A DNA stretch of 64,000 bases from Desulfurivibrio alkaliphilus AHT 2 (GCF_000092205.1 NC_014216.1:2175742-2239741), one strand, 5' to 3'; shown: positions 8,909 to 17,839, numbered from the stretch's first letter. The notes: a model not told the origin generated them from the letters alone. Made by a program: numbers and translations.

Positions 8909-8984
8909 TGGAGCGGACAACGGGATTCGAACCCGCGACACCAAGCTTGGGAAGCTTGTACTCTACCAGCTGAGCTATGTCCGC
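8909..8984 (-). tRNA. tRNA-Gly (anticodon CCC)
   Basis: The 76-nt cloverleaf starts GCGGACATAGCTCAGCTGGT. The acceptor stem GCGGACA/TGTCCGC, anticodon stem CAAGC/GCTTG with loop TTCCCAA (anticodon CCC, reading GGG), and T arm GCGGGTTCGAATCCCG are all present. Discriminator U and an encoded CCA complete the 3' end. It has its own promoter (9142-9169). Palindromic element B ends 5 nt before the mature 5' end, so a long structured leader must be removed by RNase P or another nuclease. A transfer or insertion event at this tRNA is possible, but I see no integrase. Confidence 0.97.
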
Positions 8985-8989
8985 CCATC

Positions 8990-9098
8990 GTAAGCGATCA
9001 CGGGGCACCACATCTTGCGGCGATCGAGCCGGCTCACGTACCGGGGTACGCTTCGCCGTCTCGCTTGCCGCAAGCTGCGGCACCCCGTGACCGCTTAC
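8990..9098. repeat. GTAA cloverleaf element, copy B (tRNA-Gly leader)
   Basis: Full-length 109-nt copy in the same orientation as copy A and differing from it at 6 positions. Arms GTAAGCGATCACGGGG and CCCCGTGACCGCTTAC, with the same A-C mismatch at position 8. The central hairpin CGTAC-cggg-GTACG and the hairpin GCCGCA-agc-TGCGGC are intact, while the first inner hairpin is weakened (CCACA instead of CCGCA). A second arm-like sequence, CCCGTGATCA, follows at about 9108-9117 and can pair with the left arm instead. It lies between the tRNA-Gly promoter and the tRNA. Confidence 0.88.
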
Positions 9099-9141
9099 CC
9101 AGTGGAACCCGTGATCAGTCATCACATTCCTGATGCCGACG

Positions 9142-9169
9142 AATATACAGGTTTTCGCGAAGATGTCAA
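9142..9169 (-). promoter_or_regulatory. sigma70-type promoter for tRNA-Gly
   Basis: Minus strand: -35 TTGACA (9169-9164), 16-bp spacer, -10 TATATT (9147-9142). The predicted transcript starts near 9135 and carries a leader of about 150 nt, filled mainly by element B, before the tRNA. Confidence 0.75.
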
Positions 9170-9304
9170 GGGCTGGGCGGATTAAGTAGAGAACGAAAAA
9201 AGGACCGGGCAAAAAAAATCTGATGCGTTATATTGTCGTGCCGGTAAAAATCGGCAACCTTACCCTTAAAATAAAACGCCACCAACAGTCTTAAGGAGCC
9301 CAGT

Positions 9305-12295
9305 ATGCTTGCCCGCATCGAGGTTGGCCTGAAAACCCGCGTTAACGATTCATATGGCGAAGCGACCGGCAAACGGATCGCCGCCGACCTGCAGCTGGCC
9401 GTGGATGAGGTGCGCACCATCAAGGTGTTCACCGTGGAGGCCGACATCACCCCGGAACAACTCCAGGCGGCGGCCGCCGGCCCCTACTGCGACCCGGTGA
9501 CCCAGGATTACTCCCTGGACGCTTTGGCCCTGCGCCAGGAACTGCCCTTCGACTGGTGCATCGAGGTGGGCTTTCGGCCGGGGGTTACCGACAATGAAGG
9601 GCGCACCGCCAGCCAGGCCCTGGCCTTGCTGCTGGGCCGTCCCTTAAGCGACCGGGAGGCGGTTTACACCTCCATGCAGTACCTGCTCAAGGGCGAGTTG
9701 AGCCGCGAGCAGGCAACCACCATCGCCGCCAAGCTGCTGGCCAACGAGTTGATCGAGCGGTTCACCATTCTCAGCCACCAGGAGTTTGTCGATCAGGGCG
9801 GCATACCGGCCTACGCGCCCCGGGTAACCGGCGACGATCAGTGGCGGGTGGCGGAGATCGACCTTAACGTCGACGATGACACCCTGCAAAAAATCAGCCG
9901 GGACGGGGTACTGGCCCTGACCCTCGACGAGATGCAGGTAATCCGGGATCACCTGCAGGACCCGCAGGTGGTTAAACAGCGCCGCCGGGTGGGGCTGGGG
10001 GAAAAGATCACCGACGTGGAACTGGAAGTTCTCGCCCAGAGCTGGTCGGAGCACTGCAAACACAAGATCTTCAACGCCGAAATCCACTACGAGGACACCG
10101 CAAGCGGGCAACAGACCGTTTTTCACAGCCTGTTCGACACCTTCATCAAGGCCCCGACCGCGGAAATTCGCCGCCGCATGGGGGATAACGACTGGTGCCT
10201 GTCGGTCTTCAAAGACAACGCCGGGGTTATCCGCTTCACCCAGGACTGGAACGTGGCCTTCAAGGTGGAAACCCACAACAGCCCTTCCGCCCTCGATCCC
10301 TACGGTGGCGCGCTGACCGGGATTGTCGGGGTCAACCGCGACCCCTTCGGCACCGGCATGGGCGCCAAACTGATCGCCAACACCGATGTTTTCTGCTTTG
10401 CCTCGCCTTTCTACGAAGATCCCCTGCCGGCCCGGCTGCTGCATCCCAAGCGGATCTTTGAAGGCGTGCGGCTGGGGGTGGAGCATGGCGGCAACAAAAG
10501 CGGGATTCCCACGGTCAACGGCTCGCTGGTCTTCGACTCCCGTTTTGCCGGCAAACCCCTGGTTTTCTGCGGCACGGTGGGGATCATGCCGGCCCTGGTG
10601 AACGGCCGGCCGTCGGAACACAAAAAGGCCAACCCCGGCGACCTGATCGTGATGACCGGCGGCCGCATCGGCAAGGACGGCATCCACGGGGCCACCTTTT
10701 CCTCCGAGGAATTGCATGAGGGCTCGCCGGCCACGGCGGTGCAGATCGGCGACCCCATTACCCAGAAACGGATGTTCGATTGCCTGCTTAAAGCCCGCGA
10801 CCTGGGGCTTTACAGTTGCATCACCGACAACGGCGCCGGCGGGCTTTCCTCCTCGGTGGGCGAGATGGCCGAAGATACCGGCGGCTTTGAGTTGCACCTG
10901 GACAAGGCGCCGCTCAAATACCCGGGCCTGCAGCCCTGGGAGATCATGATCTCCGAGGCCCAGGAACGGATGACCCTGGCCGTGCCGCCGGGCAAAATAG
11001 ACGAATTCATGGCCCTGTGCCAACGCATGGAGGTGGAGGCCACGGTGCTGGGCACCTTCACCGATTCCGGCAAGTTCCACGTGCTTTATCAAGGCCAAAC
11101 GGTGGCCTGCCTGGAGATGGCCTTTGTCCACCACGGCCTGCCCCCCATGCAGCTTTCGGCCCGCTGGACGCCGCCGGTACACCCCGAGCTGCAACTGCCC
11201 GACCACCCCGATCTTGGCGCCGAACTCCACACCCTGCTGGGCCGGCTCAACGTCTGCAGCAAGGAGTATGTGGTACGGCAGTACGACCACGAGGTGCAGG
11301 CCGGCAGCGTGGTCAAGCCGCTGACCGGGGCGGCCAACGACGGCCCCTCGGATGCGGCGGTGATCCGCCCCTTGCTGGACTCCTGCCAGGGGCTGGTGAT
11401 CGCCCACGGTATCTGCCCCAAGTACTCGGACATCGACACTTACCACATGGCGGCCTGCGCGGTGGATGAAGCCATCCGCAACGCGGTGGCCACCGGGGCC
11501 GGGCTGAACCACATGGCGGGGCTGGACAACTTTTGCTGGTGTGACCCGGTGCTGTCGGAAAAGACCCCGGACGGTCCCTACAAACTGGCTCAACTGGTCC
11601 GGGCCAACCAGGCCCTGGCGGCCTGCGCCGTGGCCTTCGGAGTGCCCTGCATCTCCGGCAAGGACTCGATGAAAAACGATTACATGATGAACAACGTCAA
11701 GATTTCGATCCCGCCCACCCTGCTCTTTTCGGTGGTGGCCAAAATCGACGACGTCAACCGGGCGGTGACCATGGACGCCAAAAAACCCGGCGATCTGGTC
11801 TACCTGCTGGGCACCACCTACGACGAACTGGGCGGTTCGGAATACGCCGCCCTGCTGGGAGGGGTGGGCAACAACGTGCCCAAGGTGAACCCCGAAACCG
11901 CCCGCCGCCGTTACGAGGCCCTCCACCAGGCCATGACCCGGGGCCTGGTGGCCTCGGCCCACGACCTTTCCGACGGCGGCCTGGCGGTGGCGGCGGCGGA
12001 GAGTGCCTTTGCCGGCGGACTGGGGCTGGATATCGACCTGGGGCTGGCGCTTACCCAAGAGGTCTACCGCGACGATGTGCTGCTTTTTTCCGAAAGCGCC
12101 AGCCGTCTGCTGGTCACCGTGGCCCCCGCCGACGCCGACGCCTTTGAACAGACCATGGCCGGCGCCGAATGCAGCCGGATCGGGGTGGTGACCTCGGAAC
12201 CGGTGCTGCGCATCTCCGGCCTGGGCGGCGAGACGGTGCTGGTGGAGCGTATCGAGGATCTTAAGAAAAGCTGGCAAACAACCCTGGACTTCTAA
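9305..12295 (+). CDS. purL: phosphoribosylformylglycinamidine synthase, PurS-PurL fusion
   Basis: FGAM synthase converts FGAR to FGAM in step 4 of purine synthesis using ATP and ammonia from glutamine. The 996-residue product begins with a PurS-like segment (about residues 1-90; RIEVGLKTRVNDSYGEATGK). The PurL body follows, with AQSWSEHCKHK (about residue 240), FKVETHNSPSALDPYGGA, DNGAGGLSSSVGEMAEDTGG and TGAANDGPSDAAVIRPLLDS. The glutaminase domain at the C-terminus of the 1300-residue enterobacterial enzyme is absent, so a separate PurQ must exist outside the window. TTAAGGAG precedes the ATG. This is the first gene of a plus-strand run; yhaM starts three bases after its stop. Confidence 0.93.
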   Translation: MLARIEVGLKTRVNDSYGEATGKRIAADLQLAVDEVRTIKVFTVEADITPEQLQAAAAGPYCDPVTQDYSLDALALRQELPFDWCIEVGFRPGVTDNEGRTASQALALLLGRPLSDREAVYTSMQYLLKGELSREQATTIAAKLLANELIERFTILSHQEFVDQGGIPAYAPRVTGDDQWRVAEIDLNVDDDTLQKISRDGVLALTLDEMQVIRDHLQDPQVVKQRRRVGLGEKITDVELEVLAQSWSEHCKHKIFNAEIHYEDTASGQQTVFHSLFDTFIKAPTAEIRRRMGDNDWCLSVFKDNAGVIRFTQDWNVAFKVETHNSPSALDPYGGALTGIVGVNRDPFGTGMGAKLIANTDVFCFASPFYEDPLPARLLHPKRIFEGVRLGVEHGGNKSGIPTVNGSLVFDSRFAGKPLVFCGTVGIMPALVNGRPSEHKKANPGDLIVMTGGRIGKDGIHGATFSSEELHEGSPATAVQIGDPITQKRMFDCLLKARDLGLYSCITDNGAGGLSSSVGEMAEDTGGFELHLDKAPLKYPGLQPWEIMISEAQERMTLAVPPGKIDEFMALCQRMEVEATVLGTFTDSGKFHVLYQGQTVACLEMAFVHHGLPPMQLSARWTPPVHPELQLPDHPDLGAELHTLLGRLNVCSKEYVVRQYDHEVQAGSVVKPLTGAANDGPSDAAVIRPLLDSCQGLVIAHGICPKYSDIDTYHMAACAVDEAIRNAVATGAGLNHMAGLDNFCWCDPVLSEKTPDGPYKLAQLVRANQALAACAVAFGVPCISGKDSMKNDYMMNNVKISIPPTLLFSVVAKIDDVNRAVTMDAKKPGDLVYLLGTTYDELGGSEYAALLGGVGNNVPKVNPETARRRYEALHQAMTRGLVASAHDLSDGGLAVAAAESAFAGGLGLDIDLGLALTQEVYRDDVLLFSESASRLLVTVAPADADAFEQTMAGAECSRIGVVTSEPVLRISGLGGETVLVERIEDLKKSWQTTLDF

Positions 12296-12297
12296 CG

Positions 12298-13443
12298 ATG
12301 GGTGCAGAGAAAGGGATTTTTATCGCGGAGATCGCTGAAGGCCGGGAAGTTGAGGGAATTTTCCTGGTCAAGGAGTTGAACCGCGGGGAGACCCGGGCCG
12401 GCAAGCCCTTTTTGCGCCTCACCCTGGTGGACAACAGCGGCGAGATCGGCGGGCCGGTGTGGGATGACGCCGAGGAGCTGGCACCGCTGTGCCAACCGGG
12501 CAGCTATCTCCAGGTCAGCGGCCGGGGAGACAGCTACCAGGGCAGCCCCCAACTTAAAATCGGCCGGATAAGCCCGGTGGACCCGAGCAGCGTTGATCCG
12601 GCCGATTTCATGCCCAGCGGCGATTTCGACCGCCGGGAGCTGGAAGCGGAGCTTGAACGGCTGCTGGCCGGGGTGCAGAGCCCGCCGGTGCGCCGGCTGC
12701 TGGACGCCTTCTTCAGCGACCGGGAGTTTTACCAGCGCTTCACCACCGCCCCGGCGGCCAAAAGCATGCACCATGCCTACCTGGGCGGGCTGCTGGAACA
12801 CACGGTGGCGGTGGCTCGCCTGGCCGAGGCGGTGAGCCGGCTCTACCCGGGCCTGGATGCCGACCTGCTGCTGGCCGGCGCCCTGCTCCACGACCTGGGC
12901 AAGACCGAGGAGTTGACCTACCGGGAATACCCTTTCGGCTACAGCAACCGGGGCCGGCTGGTGGGGCACCTGGTGATCGGCACCGAAATGATCAGTCAAA
13001 AGGCGGCGGCCATCGACGACTTTCCGCCCGAGCTGCTGGAGCGCCTGCAACACCTGGTGCTGAGCCACCACGGCTACCACGAGTTCGGCACCCCCACCCT
13101 GCCCATGATGCAGGAGGCCTTTATCCTCCATTTTCTCGACAATCTTGATGCCAAGGCCAATTATTTCCACCGCTTGAACCGGCAAACCACCGAACCCGGC
13201 TACCAGTGGAGCGACTACCAGCGCAACCTGGAACGTTTTCTCTATTTGCCGGGCCCGGCCCAGGAGCCTGGCCAGGAGCCGGGCCGAAATCCCGGCCCGG
13301 AAAGTGATCCGCCCCCCGCCCCCCGGCAGGCAACCAGGAAGAAGAAAGCCGCTCCCCGGCCTGACCCGCCTGCTGCACCGCCGGCCATGGAGGACGAAAG
13401 CAGCAACCCCGTCGACCCCCGGCAAAAACCCCTGTGGGGCTAA
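12298..13443 (+). CDS. YhaM-like 3'->5' exoribonuclease (OB-fold plus HD domain)
   Basis: YhaM-type enzymes remove nucleotides from RNA or DNA 3' ends. Seen here: an N-terminal OB-fold (about residues 15-95; FLVKELNRGETRAGKPFLRLTLVDNSGEIGG), then an HD domain with MHHAYLGGLLEHTV, LLLAGALLHDLGKTEEL (the metal-binding HD), LSHHGYHEFGTPTLPMMQEA and LHFLDNLDAKA. The last 70 or so residues are a Pro/Gly/Lys-rich, probably disordered tail not typical of the family. It starts three bases after purL and runs to the holB start. The family assignment is good; whether the in vivo substrate is RNA is inferred. Confidence 0.85.
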   Translation: MGAEKGIFIAEIAEGREVEGIFLVKELNRGETRAGKPFLRLTLVDNSGEIGGPVWDDAEELAPLCQPGSYLQVSGRGDSYQGSPQLKIGRISPVDPSSVDPADFMPSGDFDRRELEAELERLLAGVQSPPVRRLLDAFFSDREFYQRFTTAPAAKSMHHAYLGGLLEHTVAVARLAEAVSRLYPGLDADLLLAGALLHDLGKTEELTYREYPFGYSNRGRLVGHLVIGTEMISQKAAAIDDFPPELLERLQHLVLSHHGYHEFGTPTLPMMQEAFILHFLDNLDAKANYFHRLNRQTTEPGYQWSDYQRNLERFLYLPGPAQEPGQEPGRNPGPESDPPPAPRQATRKKKAAPRPDPPAAPPAMEDESSNPVDPRQKPLWG

Positions 13444-13451
13444 CCCCCCTC

Positions 13452-14510
13452 ATGCTTACCACTTTTTCGCAAATCATCGAGCAGCAGCAGGCCAAGGAGA
13501 TACTGCGCCGGGCCGTGGGCGGCGGCAAACTGGCCCATGCTTATCTGTTTCGCGGCCCGGCCGGGGTGGGCAAGAAAACCGCCGCCCGGGCCCTGGCCGC
13601 TGCCTTGAATTGCCAAGGCGATCGTCCAGAGCCGTTGGAGGCCTGCGGCCGGTGTCCGTCCTGCCGCAAGTTTGCTTCCGCTAATCACCCCGATTTTCTG
13701 GAGATTATGCCTGAAGGGGCGGGGATCAAGATCCAGCAGGTGCGGGAACTCAAAAAAGCGCTGCAATTCCCTCCTCTCGAGGCCGGGCGCCGGGTGGTGG
13801 TGTTGGGGGAGGTCCACACCATGCGCCGGGAGGCGGCCAACAGCCTGCTGAAAACCCTGGAAGAACCACCGGCCGACACCATCCTGCTGCTTACCGGCGA
13901 CGAGGCCGGGGGGATTCTGCCCACCATCCTTTCCCGCTGCCAGATCATCCCCTTTTATCCCCTGCCGGTGGAAACCCTGGCCAGAACCCTGTATCAGGAA
14001 GCAACTGACCATCGCCAGGAGCTGGAAATGGCGACTGATTGGTCAAGCGACCCGGTTTTCCAGAACTGCCTTACCCTGGCGACGGTGGCCGAAGGCAGCC
14101 TGGGCCGGGCCCGGCAGTTGCAAGAGCAGGAGTTGTTGCCCCTGCGCCGGCAGGTGCTGGAGAGTCTGCTCAACCTGCAGCCCGAGGCCCCGGCGGCCCC
14201 CGCAGTGGTGTTGTACTGGGCGGAACGGTGCGCCCAACTCAAGGAAGAGCTGCCGGACTTTCTCGACCTGCTGACCTCCTGCTACCATGATCTGGCCCTG
14301 CTGCAAACGCTAAGCCCGCAAGACCCGGCCAATCGGCACAACCCGATCATCAACCGCGACCTCCTGCCGCTGCTCTCTGCGGCGGCGGCGCATCGGGGGC
14401 CGGCCACGCTGGAAAGCTGCCGCCAACATTTACGCCGGGCCCAAGGCCGGCTGCGACGCAACTGCAACCGCACCCTGGTCTGCGAAGTGCTTTTCTTTGA
14501 CCTGCTTTAA
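13452..14510 (+). CDS. holB: DNA polymerase III subunit delta'
   Basis: Delta' is part of the clamp loader that places the beta sliding clamp on DNA. I use the ATG at 13452 (MLTTFSQIIEQQQAKEIL). An in-frame GTG at 13434 overlaps the previous gene and adds six residues. Motifs: Walker A-like GPAGVGKK (residues 35-42), a zinc-binding CGRCPSCRKF stretch, VVVLGEVHTMRREAANSLLKTLEEPP and the sensor region ILSRCQIIPFYPLP. The C-terminal helical domain ends CNRTLVCEVLFFDLL. ricT follows 18 nt downstream, the same pairing seen in many bacteria. Confidence 0.9.
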   Translation: MLTTFSQIIEQQQAKEILRRAVGGGKLAHAYLFRGPAGVGKKTAARALAAALNCQGDRPEPLEACGRCPSCRKFASANHPDFLEIMPEGAGIKIQQVRELKKALQFPPLEAGRRVVVLGEVHTMRREAANSLLKTLEEPPADTILLLTGDEAGGILPTILSRCQIIPFYPLPVETLARTLYQEATDHRQELEMATDWSSDPVFQNCLTLATVAEGSLGRARQLQEQELLPLRRQVLESLLNLQPEAPAAPAVVLYWAERCAQLKEELPDFLDLLTSCYHDLALLQTLSPQDPANRHNPIINRDLLPLLSAAAAHRGPATLESCRQHLRRAQGRLRRNCNRTLVCEVLFFDLL

Positions 14511-14528
14511 TGGTATCTTGATAAACTT

Positions 14529-15635
14529 ATGGAAAACCTCAGCCCTCAACCCGCATCTTCTTCGCCTTCACCGCCGGCCCCCCTGCTGCCACGGTGCTGC
14601 ACCATCCGCTTTCGCCTCGGGGATCAGCCCGTTGCCGCCGTCAGCCGCATTATCGACCTGCGGCGGGATGAAGTGGTCATGCTGCAGACCGACCACGGCT
14701 TGGAACCGGGGGTGGTGATCGGCCAGATTCCCGCCGAACGGCCCGATCTTGACCAGCCCCAGGACCACCAGGCCGAAGGGGAATCTCCCCGCCCCGCCCA
14801 AAACCATAAAGCCCAAAACCATAAAGATGGCGGCGAGCAGAAAAAGGAGAAATCCCCACCGCGGATTACCCCCACAGTGATCCGCCGGGCCTCGCCGGAA
14901 GAACAGGAAAAGTACCGCAGCCTGCTGCAACGGGAACGGGAAGATTTCCTCCTGGCTCAGCAGTTGATCAGCAAACACCAACTCCCCATGAAGCTGATCC
15001 GGGCCGAACGTTTTTTCAGCGGCGGCAAGATCATCTTTTACTTCACCGCCGAAAACCGGGTTGACTTTCGCGGGCTGGTCAAGGATATGGTGCAGGAGTT
15101 TCGCACCCGGGTGGAGATCCGCCAGGTGGGGGTGCGCCATGAAACCAAGATGATCGGCGGCCTAGGCTGCTGCGGCCGGGAGCTGTGCTGCAGTTCATAC
15201 ATCAACCAGTTTGCCCCAGTTTCCATCAAGATGGCCAAAGAGCAGGGGTTGCCGTTGAACCCCGCCAAAATCTCGGGGATCTGCAACCGGCTGCTCTGCT
15301 GCTTGACCTACGAGTTTGAAACCTACCAGAAAATGCGCCGCATAATGCCCAAGGCCGGCAAAATGGTAACCCTGGACGGCCGCCGCTTCAAAGTGCTGAA
15401 GCTGAATATCCTGGAGGAAAACGTTGAGGTCTGCGACCTGGAAGAGCCGGAACGGGTGATCATCTGGCAGGCCAGCGAATGGCGACGTTGCGAACCGGCC
15501 AAGGTAAGCGGCAAACCGGGAGCGGACCAGGCGGCCGCCGACAAGGGCGGCGAGCGCAAAAAAGGAGAACGCAGCCGGCGACAGCCGCCACCTGACTCCG
15601 CGAGGAAAAAAAGTAAATCCGGGACCGAGCAATGA
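14529..15635 (+). CDS. ricT: PSP1-domain protein RicT (YaaT)
   Basis: In Bacillus, RicT works with RicA and RicF in an FeS-containing complex that assists RNase Y and phosphorelay functions. The 368-residue protein has a Pro/Gln/Lys-rich linker (about residues 78-112), then the PSP1 C-terminal domain with KLIRAERFFSGGKIIFYFTAENRVDFRGL. The Cys-rich motifs GLGCCGRELCCSSYI and CNRLLCCLTYE are the likely cluster ligands. A basic, low-complexity tail of about 45 residues ends the protein. It lies between holB and metG, and its stop overlaps the metG start (ATGA). The role in this anaerobe is inferred from the family. Confidence 0.9.
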   Translation: MENLSPQPASSSPSPPAPLLPRCCTIRFRLGDQPVAAVSRIIDLRRDEVVMLQTDHGLEPGVVIGQIPAERPDLDQPQDHQAEGESPRPAQNHKAQNHKDGGEQKKEKSPPRITPTVIRRASPEEQEKYRSLLQREREDFLLAQQLISKHQLPMKLIRAERFFSGGKIIFYFTAENRVDFRGLVKDMVQEFRTRVEIRQVGVRHETKMIGGLGCCGRELCCSSYINQFAPVSIKMAKEQGLPLNPAKISGICNRLLCCLTYEFETYQKMRRIMPKAGKMVTLDGRRFKVLKLNILEENVEVCDLEEPERVIIWQASEWRRCEPAKVSGKPGADQAAADKGGERKKGERSRRQPPPDSARKKSKSGTEQ

Positions 15636-17164
15636 CCCTTTATCTGACCACGCCGATTTTCTACGTTAACGCCCAACCCCACCTCGGCCACGCCTACACG
15701 GCGGTGGTGGCGGATACCGTGAGCCGCTTTAACCGGCTGGACGGCCGAGAGGTCTTTTTGCAGACCGGCACCGACGAGCACGGCGACAAGATCGCCCAGG
15801 CAGCCGCCACCGCCGGCACCGAAGCAAGGGACTACGTGGACCGGATCAGCGCCATGTTCCGGGCGGCCTGGCCGCCGCTGCTGGTGGAACCGGACAACTT
15901 CATCCGCACCACCGACCCCCACCACGTCGCCGTGGTGCAGCAGATTCTGCAAAAGGTTTACGACCGGGGCGACATCTATTTCAGCGATTATGACGGCCTT
16001 TACTGCAAAGGCTGTGAGCGGTTCCTGACCGAAAAGGAATTGGTCGACGGCAAATGCCCCGATCATCTCACCGCCCCGGAGCAGGTGGCCGAGCAAAACT
16101 ACTTTTTCGCCATGAGCCGCTACCAGCAATGGCTCATCGACCACATCAAGGCCAACCCGGAGTTCATCACCCCGGAGCGCTACCGCAACGAGGTGCTCTC
16201 CTTTTTGAGCGAGCCCCTGGAAGACCTCTGCATCTCCCGGCCGGTCAGCCGGCTGGCGTGGGGGATTCCCCTGCCCTTTGACCAGCGTTTCGTTACTTAT
16301 GTCTGGTTCGACGCCCTGATTAACTACGTCAGCGGCATCGGCTACCCCGACGGCCCCGACTTTGCCCGGCGCTGGGCCGGGGCCGAGCACCTGATCGCCA
16401 AGGACATTTTAAAACCCCATGCCATTTTCTGGCCCACCATGCTCAAGGCCATGGGACTGGAGCCTTACCGCCGGCTGCATGTGCACGGCTACTGGAACGT
16501 GGGTGAGACCAAGATGTCCAAAAGCATCGGCAACGTGGTGCGCCCCGAAGAGATGGTGGCCGCCTTCGGCGCCGACACCATCCGTTATTTTCTGCTGCGG
16601 GAGATGTCTTTCGGGCTTGATTCTTCCTACTCCGACGAGGCGGTGCTGGCCCGCCGCAACTCGGATCTGGCCAACGACCTGGGCAACCTCTTTGCCCGCA
16701 GCTTGACCATGGTGAAAAACTTTGCCGACTCCCAGGTGCCCGCCCCGGGACCCTTGAACGACGAGGATCGGGAGTTGCGGGACGCCGCCCTGGCGATGCT
16801 GGCGGAGTACCGCCGGCAAATGCAGGCCTGGTCCTTCCGCCAGGCCCTGGAGGCGGTCTGGGAAGTGATCGGCCGCGCCAATCGTTATATCGTGCATAAC
16901 GCCCCCTGGGAATTGGCCAAGGATCCGGCCCAGGCCCAACGCCTGGCCACGGTGCTCAACACCCTGCTGGAAACCCTGCGCTGCATCACCTGCGCCTTGA
17001 AGCCGGTAATGCCGGCGGCGGCGGGCAAAATGTCGCTTGCTTTAGGCCTGCCGCCGGAAGGCCGGCTGGCCGAACAGCAGTCCTGGGGCTTGCTGCCGGT
17101 GGGCAACACCGTTACCCTGGGGGAAAACATGTTTCCCCGGATAAAGGCGCCCGGCAAAAAATAA
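15632..17164 (+). CDS. metG: methionine--tRNA ligase
   Basis: Class I synthetase charging tRNA-Met. The 510-residue protein begins MTLYLTTPIFYVNAQPHLGH, containing the HIGH-type motif PHLGH, and carries TGTDEHGDKIAQAA, a zinc/knuckle region with YCKGCERFLTEKELVDGKC, and KMSKSIGNVV (the KMSKS loop). The anticodon-binding helical domain follows. There is no C-terminal EMAP/Trbp111-like dimerisation domain, making this the shorter, Thermus/Bacillus-like form; such a domain could be encoded elsewhere. It overlaps ricT by four bases. Confidence 0.96.
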   Translation: MTLYLTTPIFYVNAQPHLGHAYTAVVADTVSRFNRLDGREVFLQTGTDEHGDKIAQAAATAGTEARDYVDRISAMFRAAWPPLLVEPDNFIRTTDPHHVAVVQQILQKVYDRGDIYFSDYDGLYCKGCERFLTEKELVDGKCPDHLTAPEQVAEQNYFFAMSRYQQWLIDHIKANPEFITPERYRNEVLSFLSEPLEDLCISRPVSRLAWGIPLPFDQRFVTYVWFDALINYVSGIGYPDGPDFARRWAGAEHLIAKDILKPHAIFWPTMLKAMGLEPYRRLHVHGYWNVGETKMSKSIGNVVRPEEMVAAFGADTIRYFLLREMSFGLDSSYSDEAVLARRNSDLANDLGNLFARSLTMVKNFADSQVPAPGPLNDEDRELRDAALAMLAEYRRQMQAWSFRQALEAVWEVIGRANRYIVHNAPWELAKDPAQAQRLATVLNTLLETLRCITCALKPVMPAAAGKMSLALGLPPEGRLAEQQSWGLLPVGNTVTLGENMFPRIKAPGKK

Positions 17165-17187
17165 CCGCGAACCAGATACAACCAATC

Positions 17188-17529
17188 ATGACCCAACCAC
17201 TGCAAGCAAGCAATACCGACTCTTTCCTGGCCCAAGTCTGCCGCCAGGCAGAGCAGTGGCCCCTGCGAGTGCTGCCGCTGGAGGGGGGGCTGGTGCTGCT
17301 GCGGGAAGGGCTGTCCGGCGGGCAGCGCCAACGGTTGCTGGCTTTGTTGAGCCGGGAAATCGCCCCCCCGGGGCTGCTGATGGCCGCCGACACCACGGGC
17401 TGGAACGCCCACACCCCCGTAGCACCCCCGGTAACTGAACAAGGTGAGGACTACGGGGTAAGCGGTCACTGCCAGGTTACGGTGGAGGAGCGCCAACAAC
17501 TGTTTTCCTGTTTTCAGGCCGACAATTAG
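17188..17529 (+). CDS. hypothetical protein of 113 residues
   Basis: I do not recognise this protein. It starts MTQPLQASNTDSFLAQVC and has amphipathic stretches (LRVLPLEGGLVLLREGLSGG; RQRLLALLSREIAPPGLLMA), no membrane segment and no known catalytic motif. It is tightly placed between metG (24 nt upstream) and yggT (13 nt downstream) on the same strand, which favours a real gene, although no clear Shine-Dalgarno precedes the ATG. Near its 3' end (about 17453-17467) the 15 bases GGGGTAAGCGGTCAC equal the arm end of palindromic copy A read on the minus strand. The C-terminal residues YGVSGH may therefore be repeat-derived. Confidence 0.55.
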   Translation: MTQPLQASNTDSFLAQVCRQAEQWPLRVLPLEGGLVLLREGLSGGQRQRLLALLSREIAPPGLLMAADTTGWNAHTPVAPPVTEQGEDYGVSGHCQVTVEERQQLFSCFQADN

Positions 17530-17542
17530 TAAGGAGATTTTG

Positions 17543-17839
17543 ATGTTTATTATCAGCAACTTTCTTAACGCCCTGGCCGGGGTGATCAATATCGTTTTCA
17601 GCGTTTACATCTGGGTGATTCTGGGCCGGGTGATTATCTCCTGGGTCAATGCCGACCAGTACAACCCCATTGTTCGTTTTCTCTACGAGATCACCGAACC
17701 GCCGTTGCGGGTCATCCGCCGTTACCTGCCGGTGATGGGCGGTTTTGACTTTGCCCCCCTGGTGTTGATTATGGGCATCATCTTTTTGCAAAGCTTCCTG
17801 GTCCCAACCCTGCAGCAGCTTGCCCGGGCCTTGGGGTAA
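17543..17839 (+). CDS. YggT family integral membrane protein
   Basis: Small membrane protein of 98 residues with two YggT-type hydrophobic segments (about residues 5-28 and 70-92) separated by the conserved NPIVRFLYEITEPPLRVIRRYLP stretch. YggT proteins are linked by genomic context to cell division and membrane processes (SepF/DivIVA neighbourhoods) and to osmotic stress; the biochemical role is unsettled. TAAGGAG lies directly upstream of ATG 17543; a TTG codon just before it is a less likely start. divIVA follows, matching that context. Confidence 0.88.
   Translation: MFIISNFLNALAGVINIVFSVYIWVILGRVIISWVNADQYNPIVRFLYEITEPPLRVIRRYLPVMGGFDFAPLVLIMGIIFLQSFLVPTLQQLARALG

Noticed and set aside
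9241-9262. GGTAA-N12-TTACC in the purL leader as a further mini-element.
   Set aside because: Only five paired bases and none of the core sequence; likely chance.
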